64,000 nt of DNA, taken from contig NC_030851.1 in assembly GCF_000208745.1 (NCBI RefSeq), positions 34,072,689 to 34,136,688 on the forward strand. The letters are read 5' to 3'. Positions 47,545 to 60,921 of the stretch are shown here, in pieces. Position numbers and translations under genes: made by a program. This DNA comes from Theobroma cacao. Lineage: Eukaryota; Streptophyta; Magnoliopsida; Malvales; Malvaceae. The first letter of the stretch is position 1, and the number at the start of each line of letters is the position of its first letter. The notes under the pieces are model-generated. The model saw only the letters and a program-made list of their open reading frames with translations. It was not told the origin of the DNA and searched no databases.

Positions 47545-48928
47545 TAAGAATGAAGATTAAACCTGAACACTCCCAAATATCTATAATATATATAAATGTA
47601 GGATAACTGATTGGGGCAATTAATTAACACATGTCATTCTCAATTAAATTAATTTTTTTTGTACATTTTATGTCAAAATTACGTAATTTTTGACATTAGA
47701 AAAGGTTTTTTACTTTTATTTATTTCAGTAAAAAAAACTTGAAAACAATAATTTATAACTATTAATGCTTAGAAGATAGATTCATTTAATATTTATCAAT
47801 TATAATTTAATATTATTTTTTATCTATATTATCTTATTTTATATGAACTTGAATTCATAGTATTTGGACATCTCTTTTATACATGAATGTTTAAATTCGA
47901 GTAAATATCCATCTAATTCATGAAACAAAATAAAAAAAGTCAAGAAAATCTATTCAGTTCTCAATAAGCATAGCACACAGTCATCATTGAATAAACAAAT
48001 CAATTGAATTTGATAATTTTTATCTATTCATTTATATGTTAAAGGCATATACTATTAGAAATTAGTAACTATTTTATATTGATAAGATTTTTACATTATA
48101 TTATTGCCCTATATTCCACAGCTATTTATCTTAATCTGTCAATAGTATAGGTTATATACTTTATTATTTCTTAATGTTTTATTATATATCTAACAATCTT
48201 TAATAGGATTATTGTTTTCTTTGAATAAGTATTATTTTACAACTATATATGTAGGTGCAGGTTTCTGGTAAACCAGTAAGAACCATACATTTATGTAATT
48301 CAGTAATACAACACAGTTTTTCCTACAAACTTTTTTGAATATATCGAATTGAAGTTCACTCTAACATAATCTATATTTTTTGTAATTTTTTCCGTAATGT
48401 AGTTACAGGTACCATTGTAATATATATAAAGATAGAATCATGTTTAAAATGTAATTAATTTTTTTGCAAAAAAAAAAAGTAGAATCCCTTAGGCCTTAAC
48501 CCTTTTATTGTCCCCCTTAATTCTTTTTTATTTAAAAATTTTGATAGGAAAAAAACAATATAGTTATAGAAATAATAATAAAAAAAACATACACACACGA
48601 GTCATTGTTTATGTTTTTTAAACAAATCTAATAGATATATTAGTTGAGCACAAAAAGTAATATTTCAATCATATTAGTCCAAGTATTGCCGCAGAAATAT
48701 AATGTAGAGGGTAGATTGTTTTAGATACCATAGTTATATAATAAAATGATAAAGCATATATTTAACATTATTTATATTAAGATTTTTGTGTGAAGTCAAG
48801 TTTTAATGTAAAAAATTATACGGAATCAAAATCGAATTATAATAAATGTAAATTTCAAAAAGTAGAAATTCACTTGACATTATTATATTGTTATACATAT
48901 TCCCATGGAAGATATATTGATTGTGTGT

Positions 48929-48947
48929 GAGAGAGAGAGAGAGAGAG
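48929..48947. repeat. (GA)n microsatellite
   Basis: Uninterrupted GA dinucleotides, about nine repeats, roughly 450 bp upstream of the ARR start codon. Confidence 0.9.
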
Positions 48948-49227
48948 TTAGGCATGGTTATCTGAGATGTCAAAAATGGAGATTGCTTGGCGAAGCTAAT
49001 TAGGCATATCAGCATTTAGAAGATGCCTTGCTTATTGAAAAGAACATTCTTTCACCACTCTAATTCCCCATTTCCCTCTCTTCACTTTGCTTTCCTATTT
49101 TCCTACCCCTTTAATCATTTCTTTTTTATCGACACAATAACTCTATGGTTTCCCATCAAAATGAAAACAGCTAACCGAAAGGCAGCAAAGAAAGGCAAAC
49201 GTGCGGCACAGGGACCGTTAAGTAGCC

Positions 49228-49236
49228 GGCGCCAAA
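49228..49236 (-). promoter_or_regulatory. possible E2F-type site upstream of the ARR gene
   Basis: ggcgccaaa on plus, TTTGGCGCC on minus, fits the TTTSSCGC E2F consensus. It lies about 170 bp upstream of the ATG in a locally GC-rich island. This is a motif match only. Confidence 0.25.
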
Positions 49237-49402
49237 TATTCCATGGTTTCCATCGGTTTCTTCCTTAAAAACCCACCCTATTCTCCTTTCTTCCTTTTAA
49301 AACCCAACCCCACTCTTCTTCCTTCCTCTCTGTTTTCTCTCACTCTTCACTCTCACCTCTTCTACTCCTTTTAACCGTTGGATCCTTTTCAAAAACAAAA
49401 GC

Positions 49403-52400
49403 ATGGTCGAAAGTGGCTTCTCTTCTCCTCGACACGACGCTTTTCCTGCCGGCCTCCGTGTTCTCGTCGTCGATGACGATCCTACATGGTTGAAGATTCT
49501 TGAAAAGATGCTCAAAAAGTGTTCCTATGAAGGTTATTATTCAAAACTTTGTACCAACTTTACTTTGTTACTGTTTCTTCCTTACAACACACCAGTGGCT
49601 TCTTTTTGTTTGTTTTAATGCACTGTTCGTTGGGTCTTGCTTTCTTTTGCTGTAAACTGCTCATTTTTCGAGTTTAGTTGGATAGCATGTAGGCATGTTT
49701 CATTTTCTGTTTATGGTGGTTTTTTTGGTTATATGGGGTATTTGGACAAAGCTTATGCACAATTACCAAATCCGAGTGCATGTTCATAATCCATGCTTTA
49801 TTTGAGAGATTAGGACTATGGATATTTTATAAAATAAAAGCTTTTTTTTAGCTGCAAAGGTTGAGTGAGTGAGGTTGATCGTCACTTTTGGGTCCTGACT
49901 AATGTAAATGTCATACAACTGTGGAAAAGATATGAATTTTGGGTTCATTTTGTGATATTGGATCATGAAATTGAACGGACTCGATTGAAAAGTATGCCTT
50001 TTACCACTTCTATTGCAATTATACTTTTTCGGCTCTGTTAGTGTTCTTTGGTTTAATCATCTTGTCCACATGGAGGATACTGATGGGCATGTATGACCAG
50101 ATTTATTGGAGAAAATTGTATTGGCATTGGGGATGAAAAGGATGTTTCTTGTCTGAAGGCTAGTTATGGGTGTAAAATGTTGGTTCTGGCATCATTTTCG
50201 AAATATCTTTCTAATTCTTTGGACATTGGATGCACAAAAAACAAATATGTTTAAAACCTTTGTTTTAAAAGGTTTATAATGTTAGTGAGATAGTATTGGC
50301 TGTGTTGGTTGATGCATAGATTTTGTACCTAAACAAGTCCAAAATTTATTTTGCAAAGATCAATCAATGGACGTGAAAGTATCTATTATGAGTTTGAAGA
50401 TAATAATGGAAATTGTGATTTTATTAAGTATATGTTTTCCTTCTCAACAAAGCTTAATACATTTGAGAGATGAAATTCTGTCACGTATATATATTACTTC
50501 TTAAGAAAATCTCATGAACTTTTACTTTGGCTAGGTTGCTAAAGTAATTAATAGACCTGACGCCTGCTGAACTGGGGCTTTGCTCTGTAAGTGTCTCATT
50601 CAAGCACCTTTGCCAGTCAATTGGGCAAGGTGTAACCTAGTGTTAAGTCCCTCTCCCAACCCTTTGGTTCCTTTCTCACAAATTCAATATATACTTAATT
50701 TAATCTTCGTTCATTGATGCATATAAACTAGGAACATACATTAATGACAGAGATTATGGCTAGGTTGATCAATCTTGAAGTTCAAGCAACTCCTGTCACC
50801 TTTTGCTCTGTAATTTATGACTTATGATCATGACTTCTAGTGAAAGCTGGGTTTGTCTTTGATATTATTGGCTTTGCTGGTGGCAGAATTTGAACAAGAT
50901 CAGATGGATGTATTAATGAGCTTGACTTTGGCCAAATCTACTAAAATCTACTTTTAAATTGAAGAGGAAATTAAAAAGGAACCTTGGCTGAAGCTTGATT
51001 GAGGTAGATGTATCCAGGGTCTAATAGGCCAAATGTTGAGTTTGCCTAACTTGTTGAGGGTGTTCCTATTTGTTTATTGCTTATGCTTTTTCTCTAGGTT
51101 CAGATGCTTCAGAGGTACAATTTCATTTTGATCTCTGCCACTTCAGTCAGATATTGGTTTCCACAAAAATTCTTGAAGTTGGACTAGAGATGCTTTTCAA
51201 CTGGAGATGGTAGTCCCAAAGAATAGAAAACCTGATTTTTTTTTTCTTTAGGGTGGGTTCTATAAATGAAAATTGACATCTGATCTAAGATAGGTGTATT
51301 CTTTTTCCATGCTTTCATGAGATGATTCTTCAGCTTCTTATCTTTTTTTTTTTGTTGTTGTGACAATAAATTAAGCATTCAAGCATATCTTTATACCATC
51401 CTGACATTCTTTTTTGGTGCTTCCACATGTTTCAGTAACTACGTGTGGTCTTGCACGAGATGCTCTGAACTTGCTTCGTGAAAGGAAGGATGGCTATGAC
51501 ATTGTAATCAGTGATGTTAACATGCCTGACATGGATGGGTTTAAACTTCTAGAACATGTTGGACTGGAAATGGACTTACCTGTCATCAGTCAGTTCTATA
51601 CTGTTTCATATGAATCTTTCTTTTCAATGTCAATACTTGCTCCACTTTTCATTTCAAATTCAATAGAACCAGCTTCTGACAAGTTCCATTTATGTAATAT
51701 CACAGTGATGTCCGTTGATGGGGAAACAAGCCGAGTCATGAAAGGCGTCCAACATGGCGCTTGTGATTACCTTCTAAAGCCTATAAGAATGAAAGAGCTT
51801 CGCAATATATGGCAGCATGTGTTCAGAAAAAAGATACATGAAGTGAGAGACATTGAAAGTCTGGAAGGCAATGAAGGTCTTCAGATGACAAGAAGTGGCT
51901 CAGATCTGGTTGATGATGGGCACTTGCTTAGTGGAGAAGATATGAACTCTGCTAGAAAAAGAAAAGATGCTGAAAACAAGCATGATGATAGAGACCTCAG
52001 TGATCCTTCTTCTACAAAGAAAGCTAGAGTTGTTTGGACTGTAGACCTTCACCAAAAATTTGTCAAAGCCGTAAATCAGATTGGATTTGATAGTAAGTAT
52101 AATTCAAGCTTTTGCTTTTAGATTTTAATCTCTTGATCATCATCATGAAGTAGCCATTTATGTAATTGGAGCAATAGTCCAAAGGTTTTTCTGTCATTTA
52201 TATATCTGTTAGTGTTATGGCTATAATTCTTAATTTTGCTTGTAACAACTCATTATGTTGTAATGTCTGTTTGACAGAAGTTGGTCCTAAAAAGATACTT
52301 GACTTGATGAATGTACCATGGTTGACAAGAGAAAATGTTGCCAGCCACTTGCAGGTAAATACCTCCCACTCTTTGCTCTTAATAGTGCCAAGTTAACTGA

Positions 52401-53901
52401 AAAGGACAACCAAATAACTGTTAATTAACAATTTTACTACATATTTTGCTAGATAATAGAGCTTTTTGAGGAAAAACATGTGTGATCTATTTTACTTGTT
52501 AGGATTGTTTGAGAAATGGATGAAGGCAATTACACTAATATGTTTTTTTAAAATAAAAATGAAAAGTTAGTAAGAATTTGGGGAGATCTATTTTAGATCT
52601 CATTAATATGCTTTATTTTTTACCTTTTTTTTCTAAGAGAAAGTTAGCAAGGCTTACTGCCATCCTGTTCCCTTTGAGTTAATAAGGTTATTTGAGCTGT
52701 GGCTGCATTTGCTAGAGATTGATACCATCAATTTTCTATGTTCTCAAGCTTTTGGAATTATGTGATCATTAATCTAAGAATTTTTCATAACTTGCGGATA
52801 TGTATTCGAAAATTGTTTAAAACAGGTTAAAGAAAGTGATGTTAATTGTCAATAACCTAAGAAATTGTTTAGATTCTCATTGAGAAAAATTCTCTTCTGC
52901 AGAAGTACCGCCTCTATTTGAGTCGGTTGCAGAAAGACAGTGATGTCAAAAATTCATTTGTTGGAATGAAGCATTCAGATCCACCTTCTAAAGATTCTAC
53001 TGACTGTTTTGGTATCCATAGCTCAATGAGCGTGATACAAGATGATGTTTCAAATGGCACCTATAATTTTTCTGTTAATAACTCACTTGTTCAGAATGTG
53101 GATCTCAATCATGAAGGTGACAAAAAAGGAATTACTTCAGCGCCTGTGGCAGAGCCCAAAGGAGCTTTGTCTATAGATATTCCTGATCCCCATAAAGCCC
53201 AGAGTTCACAGATAAGCTTTGATCATTCCCTTGGATCAGTTGATTCAGGTCTTAAGTTTGCATTATTCAATTCTACCAACCAGACACGGTACTCCTGGAG
53301 TGAAATTCCTGAAATTCAGTTCAAACAAGAGTGTGAACCATTGCAATTAGAGAATGGCTTCAGCCAACTACCACTGCCTGGTTCACAGCATCAAGTCCAG
53401 ACCGAATATTTACAACCTGCTGTATCCATTAGCTCTGGACCTTCCATAACTGAAAAAGAGGTTAGTAGCAGGCCTTTGTATGATGAGTATAGAAGCAATC
53501 ATGTCAAACATTTAAGTCCAACAGAAGCAGTTGACTTGTTTCCTGTTCCAAGCAGAAACCAAACGCTAAATAATCAAGTTTTCAACCCCATTTCTGCTAC
53601 TACATCAAGCATGAAAAATCAGGGCATAAGTCTGAATGACTTGGAATTTGCACAGAGAAACCTGAATGGGGGAGTAGGAGTACCTATTGCATCTTTAAGT
53701 GAGGACTTACAGTTCTGTTGGCTTCAAGGTGAGTGTTATGCTATGAATATTGGTCTCCAGGATTTTGAGTGTATTGAGTATAACGATCCAGCACCCATTG
53801 CTGAAATTCCATTCCTCTTGTATGATGCACCAAGGTTTGACCACGAGCATCTGTTTGACCCTACTGAATATGCTGCAATAGATCAAGGGTTGTTTGCTTA
53901 G
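49403..53901 (+). CDS. ARR11: type-B two-component response regulator, ARR11-like
   Basis: Five exons: 49403-49532, 51436-51588, 51706-52092, 52278-52354, 52903-53901 (581 aa). The receiver domain at residues 18-130 has the acidic triad D24-D26, phosphoacceptor D70 in [14 protein letters not shown]97 in MMSVDGE, and K119 in [11 protein letters not shown] charged linker leads to the GARP/Myb-like DNA-binding domain at about 199-258 ([15 protein letters not shown] to KYRLYLSRL). A long Gln/Ser-rich C-terminal region (259-581) is the expected activation domain. Type-B ARRs are nuclear activators of cytokinin primary-response genes, switched on by phosphotransfer from AHP proteins to the receiver Asp. 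The match is closest to ARR11 in the receiver and GARP parts. Intron 1 is long (1.9 kb). Intron 2 is in phase and stop-free (see findings). The gene is convergent with the WVD2-like gene. Confidence 0.93.
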
Positions 53902-54567
53902 CATGAAGTTGTTCTCGCAATGCATCCTTGGTGAAGAAAGGATCTTTTGGTATATTAGGTAATATCTATAAGTGGAGTACTTCATTTATATGGATAGGGA
54001 TGTCATTTTCCCAGTCAGTTTGGACTTGGATGTTGAAACATGTATAATATGGGTGGTGATAAAACGTTGAGCATAATAATTTTGCTGCTATAAGTTTTCT
54101 AACCTGGGACATGCATCTTTTAGTGCTGTATAAATATGCATGTATACAAGGCACATGGTGAACGTTGAGTGCAAGAATGGAAGTCTAATACTCCTCTCTC
54201 TCTCTCTCTCTCTTATTTTCGTCTTTGAATCCTTTCCTTTTTTTTGTTTTTGGAAAAAGTTGGGGGAGGGGCCGCTCATCATTGAGTTGATTTTGTACTG
54301 CATGGTCTTGAGCCTCCAAGACTCATAACTGATAACAATTCACAAGGTTCATCATGATCATTCGTTTCATTTCATACAAATTTGGCACAGAGAACTAACA
54401 TATACCCAGATACATCCAAAGCCACAAAACAAGTACACAGACAGGCAGCAAAGGTTCCTTACAAAATTGTTTCTAGGATTGGTAGTGCTTGGCACTTAGT
54501 ACTATCTTCCATTATAACAGTATTTTTCAATTTCTATAATGTCATTACTAAATCAATTAAGAAAAGG
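53902..54567. other. shared 3' intergenic region of convergent genes
   Basis: 666 bp between the ARR stop codon and the WVD2-like stop codon. It must hold both 3' UTRs. A (CT)n run lies at 54194-54213. No further gene is seen. Confidence 0.6.
54194..54213. repeat. (CT)n microsatellite
   Basis: About ten CT repeats in the shared 3' region. Confidence 0.9.
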
Positions 54568-57500
54568 TCAGTGGCTGCATCCACCAGCAATAGATCCTCC
54601 ACGATCATGCCTGTATGAAATACTCTCTTTGCCGACTGAATGCTGGATATTTGGGGAAGCATTTTCATGCCTGTTCTTTGGCAATGCGGTCACGGAACAA
54701 GCTATCCTGTTATTTTTCATTAATAATCGCTTGGAGCTTTCAGTATTGATGGAAGGCCTCCTTGGAGGTCTGGAGTTTGTATCCTGCGCTGTACTGGAGT
54801 TTGTATCCTGCGCTGTACTGGGATATGGCTTCCTTCCAAATTTTGGTGATTGAGACCAAGTCGAAACAATCTGTGAGGCAAAATTTACTGTGAGATCTAC
54901 AACACAAAAGCTGTGAGCATCTAAAAAAGCATAGAACACCATCCTTTCTCAATTACACCCATCAAAAGGAGAAAGAAATTTGACACTCGGGGAAGATTGG
55001 GACAGAGCTAAGTCTGCCTGGGCACCTACTGACCATCAAGAGAAAATGAATTGAACTAACAAAATAAACTTACAAAAAACTTTAATTCTATTTCATGGCG
55101 TAGAGCACCAAAAATTTAAACTCACGGCTAAGCTGTTCAAGATACTGCTGAAGGCAAGCAGCATACTTTGATACATGGTCAAAATTCCATTATAGTATAG
55201 TCAGCATTATAAAAAAAGCTGGTTAAGATAGACATGAAAACCTTCTTAACGTGATTGCATGAAGACTGTGATCCATGGTATAAATCTTCATTTAGTCTGG
55301 CTTTAACATCAGTGCTCTGCCTGAGTTTATTAAGGTCATTCTTTGCTTTGTCCTGCATATCATGACGAATGTTTTACTTTTATTGATTCAACATGCAAAG
55401 AGAATAATGAAATTGCCTTTATTTGTGACTAAGTTTATTATTGTACTCAAAAGAAGCATATGAGTTATATACTATATTCATGCACGATTACATAATCTAG
55501 ACATGCACACACAGAGTATACATAATGTGCATGTATCACACACGCAGATAGAGTATTCATAAAGCATAACATAATAATCTAGATAAAATCGGGCAACTCA
55601 TCTAAATTGATTCTTGAATTAGTTCACATTTCTGCAATTTAGGAGCTTGGCCTCAGCAACTGCAGAGTTTCATCAATTACGCTACTGCTAACTCCATAAT
55701 CCATATACCAACATCCTAATAGGGTTGTCTGACTTGTACCTTTGATCGTGTTTGCATTTGTGATTTTTCTGCCTCCTTTGAATTCATTTTATCTTCTAGC
55801 TTCTTAAAGAACTGGCATGGGGTGAGCAAGGAAACACTATTAAATTCTTGGTGCAATTTAAGATCGTGATAATTAAAGCATGAGATGAAATAACAATAAG
55901 ACTTACCTCTTTCCGTTTTGCTGCCCTTTCTTCACTTCTGAAAGTAAATGGAGAGGAAGTGATAGTTGATCGCGTACTAGTTCCACTTGCACTTGAAGAT
56001 TTGGAGCAGCTGCCACACATTCAATAGAGAACAGTTATGAGGTTCATATAAGAAAGAGGCTTCAGTAATCAGGTCAATAGTATCTGAGACCCGATATGAA
56101 AAGTATAATCAGGAAAAGGGAGCCTAGAGAAGCTACTGACTGGAGCATACAACATCATGGAATCATAAATTTAATTTTAGTACTTTGAAATTAAAATGTG
56201 GATGCACAGCCCAAAAATACAGAATGTACTGTGTACACTGTACAGCATAATGCAACATTGGTAGCTTCCAAATAAAGAGAGAGTATACCAATAGCTTGAT
56301 TAGTTTTTAGTGCACCCCCAGTATGCAAAAACATGTAAAAGGTTAAATAGCAAAAGCTCTTACTTGGAGAGGGAGGGCCATCTCCCATCTCCTGTTACCC
56401 CTCCTGAAACTGACTTATTGAGTACTGCTCTAGTCCTGTAGAAATAGATATAACCATGTCAGCGGAAGGGAAAAGACCTTTAAGGCAAAGTGTCAGCAAA
56501 GACATTTTGTGAGGGAAGACTACCTTTTATCTTGTAACTGAAGATCTTTTGAAGGATTCCTTGAACACCCATTAACAGATGCCTACAGTTTGTAAATGAA
56601 ACTCCTCTAGGTCATTTAACAAATCAAAACCAGTTGGTGTCTCCTGCATTACCCTCTAAAAAAATTTGCAAATAAAAATGTATAGGCAACAATACTGTGA
56701 CAACAATACTGTGATTTTTTCACCTTTTGAAACATCATAAATATTGTTATTTTGTCATTCATTATTGAAAATCCAATACTGTTTCAGTGCATGCAATTGT
56801 ATCTTAATGAGCTGATAAGGAGAACAGCAAATAAAAAAGGTGACACAGAAGAAGTACCCTGGTTGGAGTTTGTAGTGGAGTCGAATTGTCCCTTGATATC
56901 TTGAGTGATGTTTTATTGGTTCCACTAGCATGAGGAGTGAAATTCATTGACATGCGAAGGGATTTTTGAACTATTCTCTTTTGCTCATCTGAGTCTACCG
57001 CAGACTTCCTACTAATAAGACCATGGTTATACCCAATTCTTGAAGTTGCTTGTTTGGATACTCCACCATGATTGGATAACTTTGATGCGAAATTTGATTT
57101 TTCACTTGATGGAGCTAGATTCTCTTGATCAGCAGCTTTCCTCAATGCCCTGGTTGGGGTTTGTAAAGGAGTTGAACTATCTTTTGGCATTCTGAGTGAT
57201 GTTTTACTAGTTTTACTGGCCCCAGAAGCAAAATTGATTGATATGTGGAGTGAGTTTGGAATTGTTTTCTTCTTGTCAATGGAGTTTCCGGTGGATTTAT
57301 CAACAAAAGCCACTCGTTTGGAAGGATGTAACGGAAGTTTGGAGGCTCTGCAGGGAGTTGATGACTTCGACAAAGAATTTGTTCGCCATTTCTTGCTTGA
57401 TGAAGTTGAGTTCTCCTGATCAGTACATTCCTGCAGTATTGCAGAATGAGGACAACCATAAAGACTTGACAACGAAGAACAAAAGAGAAAACATTGTTTA

Positions 57501-58568
57501 AATTAATATTACCTTAAGGGGCATCTTCTTGTCTGGGGTTGACAAAATCATGCCATGGTCAACATGGGTATTGTCAACATTTTCAAGAGCATTTGAATTT
57601 CCAACATGGGTGTTGTTCTCCATATTCACATCTTGGTCCATTACTGCTTGACCTCTTTCCCAGTTAGCAACATCCATATTTTCTCTTCCCACATTAAGAT
57701 TGTCTGCATCTACATCAGTAGTGTGAGCTACCTCAGCATCAGAAACATCTTTCTCCTGTTGTTCATCCATAGCCACAGAGGCATTTGCATTAGCTGAATC
57801 TGTATTTAAGGAAGAGTCCATCGAAGCTGCATTGATAGTTCCCGTTTGAGAGACATCATTGGAAACAGTATTTGCTTGCTCCAGCAGGGCCGCTGCTCTC
57901 ATTGCAGCTCTTCTCTTGTAATGAGCTTCAAAAAAAGCTTTCTTCTGAGCAACAGAACCTGGCTTTGAAAACTTTTCGACTTCTTCCAAGTAACGATTGT
58001 GAGAGAAGGTTGACCATTTCTCCCACGCCAGCGATTCTGACATAAATCTACCGAAAGATACTGATTCTGTCAGAGCAAGAATCGGATCACCCTGTGTTTC
58101 AAGATCGATCATCAGTTTACTGACTAAATGCTTCAAAGCTATGAAAGAATAAAACTAAAAGCTTGTTAAAAAGCTCCGTCCTTTATTGACATCTCCATTC
58201 ATTAATACAATGCGTGATGAAAAAGAAAAACAGCATAATCAAAATTTTTTTGTTAGGGAAAGCATTGGAACTTCAAGCTATCATAATATTCTCTGTTTGG
58301 TCACTGCGACTGAAGGGGAACGGTCATTAACAGCCCCAACGTGTCGTTTAGATCTCTTATGAGTTTTTCCAATAATTTCCCAGCAACCAAACAATTGTCG
58401 GTAAAACAAATCAACTGAATCAAGAGAACCAATTAAGTAAACACAGTAAATGGGAAAACTTGTGTCAGTGAAGTTTCAGTCTTAGTTCACAAAACTGACC
58501 TCTTTAGCTTCAAGAGAAATATCTGCAGGATTAGAAAACGGTCTTACAAGACAAGCGGATTCACCCAT
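54568..58568 (-). CDS. WVD2-like / TPX2-domain microtubule-associated protein
   Basis: Nine exons on minus: 58568-58500, 58091-57513, 57430-56858, 56582-56524, 56435-56364, 56009-55907, 55811-55740, 55352-55242, 54870-54568 (646 aa). The N-terminus MGESACLVRPFS is followed by SVSFGRFMSESLAWEKW and FSKPGSVAQKKAFFEAHYK, a signature I associate with the WVD2-like 7 group. The middle is low-complexity, with two related segments ending in STPLQTPTR (exon 3). The TPX2 domain spans about 471-540 (FRSEERAAKRKEFFKKLEDK, then KAKNDLNKLRQ) across exons 6-8. These proteins bind and bundle microtubules and shape cell elongation; that role is family knowledge. Exon 9 has an 8-residue duplication (STAQDTNS twice). 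The short middle exons are supported by splice borders and phase only. Confidence 0.87.
54772..54819 (-). repeat. in-frame 24-bp tandem duplication in exon 9
   Basis: Two identical 24-bp units (54772-54795 and 54796-54819) encode STAQDTNS twice at residues 564-579 of the WVD2-like protein. Being in frame, it lengthens the C-terminal tail by eight residues. Confidence 0.95.
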
Positions 58569-60921
58569 TTCCCACAACAACCCTAAAGTTTGTTTTTGTG
58601 TTTTTAGTTTCTTGCTCTCTTCTCTTGCTCTTCTAGTTCACTCTTGTGCTTCACACCTTCAGCTTTCTCTCACTCTGCAAGTGAAAAAAGAAACCCACCA
58701 AGGCAGGCTCCTCCTTCTAACCGTTATTTGAAACAAAGGCTCTCTCTCTAACTAGGCTCATGGTCATGGGTCCATTTCAATGTCCATCATAAACAATGGG
58801 TGTAACTGAGATGTGCAACAAAACGAAGCTCCTCTAGTGTGGGGCGTTTTCTTGGTTGCTTTTAAAGCTTGTTTTTTTTTTTCTTTTTCTTTAACGTCAC
58901 TTTATGACAATCTTCTTTTCTATGTTTTTCCTATGAATCTATGTTTGTAAAGGATCTGATCATTTTCCTTTTCAGCAAGATGGATCTGATCTGGGTCCGA
59001 TATGATCAGTGAATTGGGTCCCATAAGTTGAAATTTGAAAGCTTCCCAACGTCTAGTTCCTCCTTTTCTTCTTCTTTTCTTTGATGGATGATTGTTGCAA
59101 GACAGACAAGAAGTAAAAAAGAATGTGGGCACTCTGGCTTTAAAGAATCTCCAAAGCTTATTGCATTAGTTTAATTTGGCCACTAATTTGAATTTGGAAG
59201 CCATGAAAAAAAAAATAAAGGGGAAGAAAGAATTGGCAGTGGAGCCATAGAGGCCGACAAATCCAGTCTTAAGAAAATAGGCTTCTAAACGGCTTTTGTC
59301 TGCAATTATGTTTGAAGTAAAGCTTGGGTTTGACTTTGATGGAGGATGTTACAACCATCTTTATGGCTTTTAAGTATCATTGCTACAAGTGTTATTCGAA
59401 CACTTTCAAGAAAGGAAAATTGTTTTTGATTGGTCAGGAAAAAAGCAACTAAGAAAAGGAAAAAGGCTAATGCTAGAGGCAGCATTCTTTTAGGGAAATT
59501 ATTTGTTCTCTGTTCATCCAAGTGCAAGTCAATATTTATTTATTTGAATGCAAGCCATAGTTGATACAACAATGTTATCCTACTACACAAAATTGTCAAT
59601 GGCAAAGTTTCAATCCTAACTTCCATCCATAACAGTTAATGTGATTCCACTTTAATCTCTGTATATATTATTTTTTTTTTATCCTTAACCTTGTAAAGTA
59701 GTTCTATTATTAACAATGAAATAAAAACATCGTCAAAAGAATGTTTATGTGACGTGTTATGTAGTTTAATGTGAACATTATTGTTATTTTTAACGAAGTA
59801 ATTTGAAGAAAAAAAAATCATTCTATAAGTTTAGGGAAACTAAAATGAAACTTAAAATAAAAATATTAGGGATCATAAGAGAAATTTACCCCTCTTTTTT
59901 TTTTCTTCTGCTGGGAAAGAAAGGATTTGGTTGGAGGGACTGGAAATATGAATGCCAAATTTAGTAGGGAAATTTGAGTACATGTTTAGCCATTTATAGG
60001 TGTAAAAAATCTTATTAGAAGAATCAATGATAGAGGTAAAAAATTGGAGTGATTCATGGAACTGATTCCTTTGTACCATTGCTTGAATAAAAAAGGTAAT
60101 CCAAATCATAAACAAAATCACACTTGAATTATCAGCATCTCCATTTATAATTCTGGCTAAAACAATAGCATGGGACTGGTAAGATCAATCAAAGCAGTAG
60201 AGAGAGCCTCAAAGAGTTGCTGAAAGATTCTTCAAGTCAAAATGTCATTTGATAATTTTGCCATTGCATTCAACATAATATGTTTTACAAGACCACATTA
60301 AAAATAGAGCATCTATGCTCTCTGAGGTTGCTGCAAGTTCAGGAATTATTAATCCAGGCACTGTGATTGGACATAACAGGGTTTTCCACAATCTTGGAAG
60401 TATAGCTCCAAGCTTGCTTTGGTTATGCTTTGGACCATGGACTGAACTTATTGCCAAAAACCTTCAACAATTAATGTAAGACAGAGCAGCGGCTGCTGAG
60501 TGCTAAATTCTGAACTCTTGATCATTTATGGCCTAGCCTTTAAATATAGGCCATAGATTATTCATTTACTTTTAAGTAACGAAGGTTGATCAGTTCAGTT
60601 GGAAGAACTCATCAGGCTCTCCCGCCAAACTTATTCATGAGCTTTAACTAGTTTCTAATTCTTATTTAACATTCAATGGAGCTTAAAACAGAGAAATAAT
60701 TTGTCAGAAAAACAAAGGAATAATCAGCAAAATAAAACAGTTACAAACACCTTGGGTTAGCTAATATAGCAACTTCAAAGCATGAATTTCTCAAACATAA
60801 AATCCCTTTGTTATCAGCGCTTGATCATTGCCTATGATCTTGTGAGTTGAAACACAAAAAAAAAAAAAAAGGGAACCTAGTATTTTGCAAGAAAAGGAAA
60901 AGAAGCAATGCACAAAAATAA
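58569..60921. other. promoter of the WVD2-like gene and spacer
   Basis: Positions 58569-58700 are a CT-rich leader (as read on plus) for the minus-strand gene. The rest is AT-rich. A short plus-strand frame around 60316-60477 has good codon texture but no recognisable family. No gene is supported. Confidence 0.5.

Larger units (their letters stand above)
43694..49402. other. long AT-rich spacer upstream of the type-B ARR gene
   Basis: No coding frame with family features in 5.7 kb. It contains (CT)n at 45892-45908, an AT-rich duplication (46478-46580 and 46925-47030), (TA)n at 47526-47544 and (GA)n at 48929-48947. The last 250 bp are CT-rich on plus and look like a 5' leader for the ARR gene. 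Confidence 0.55.

Noticed and set aside
53707..53985. Possible extra intron in ARR exon 5 (CTTCAAG|GTGAGT near 53729)
   Set aside because: The frame after the putative donor continues with sequence that resembles the C-terminus of ARR11-type proteins, so no intron is needed.
59577..59890. Possible second MITE with AT-rich inverted ends
   Set aside because: Inverted similarity between the two ends is weak and no target duplication could be found by eye.
60316..60477. Plus-strand frame of about 53 codons after ATG with good codon texture
   Set aside because: Too short and not recognised; no splice partners identified. An overlapping minus frame of 70 codons is equally unsupported.
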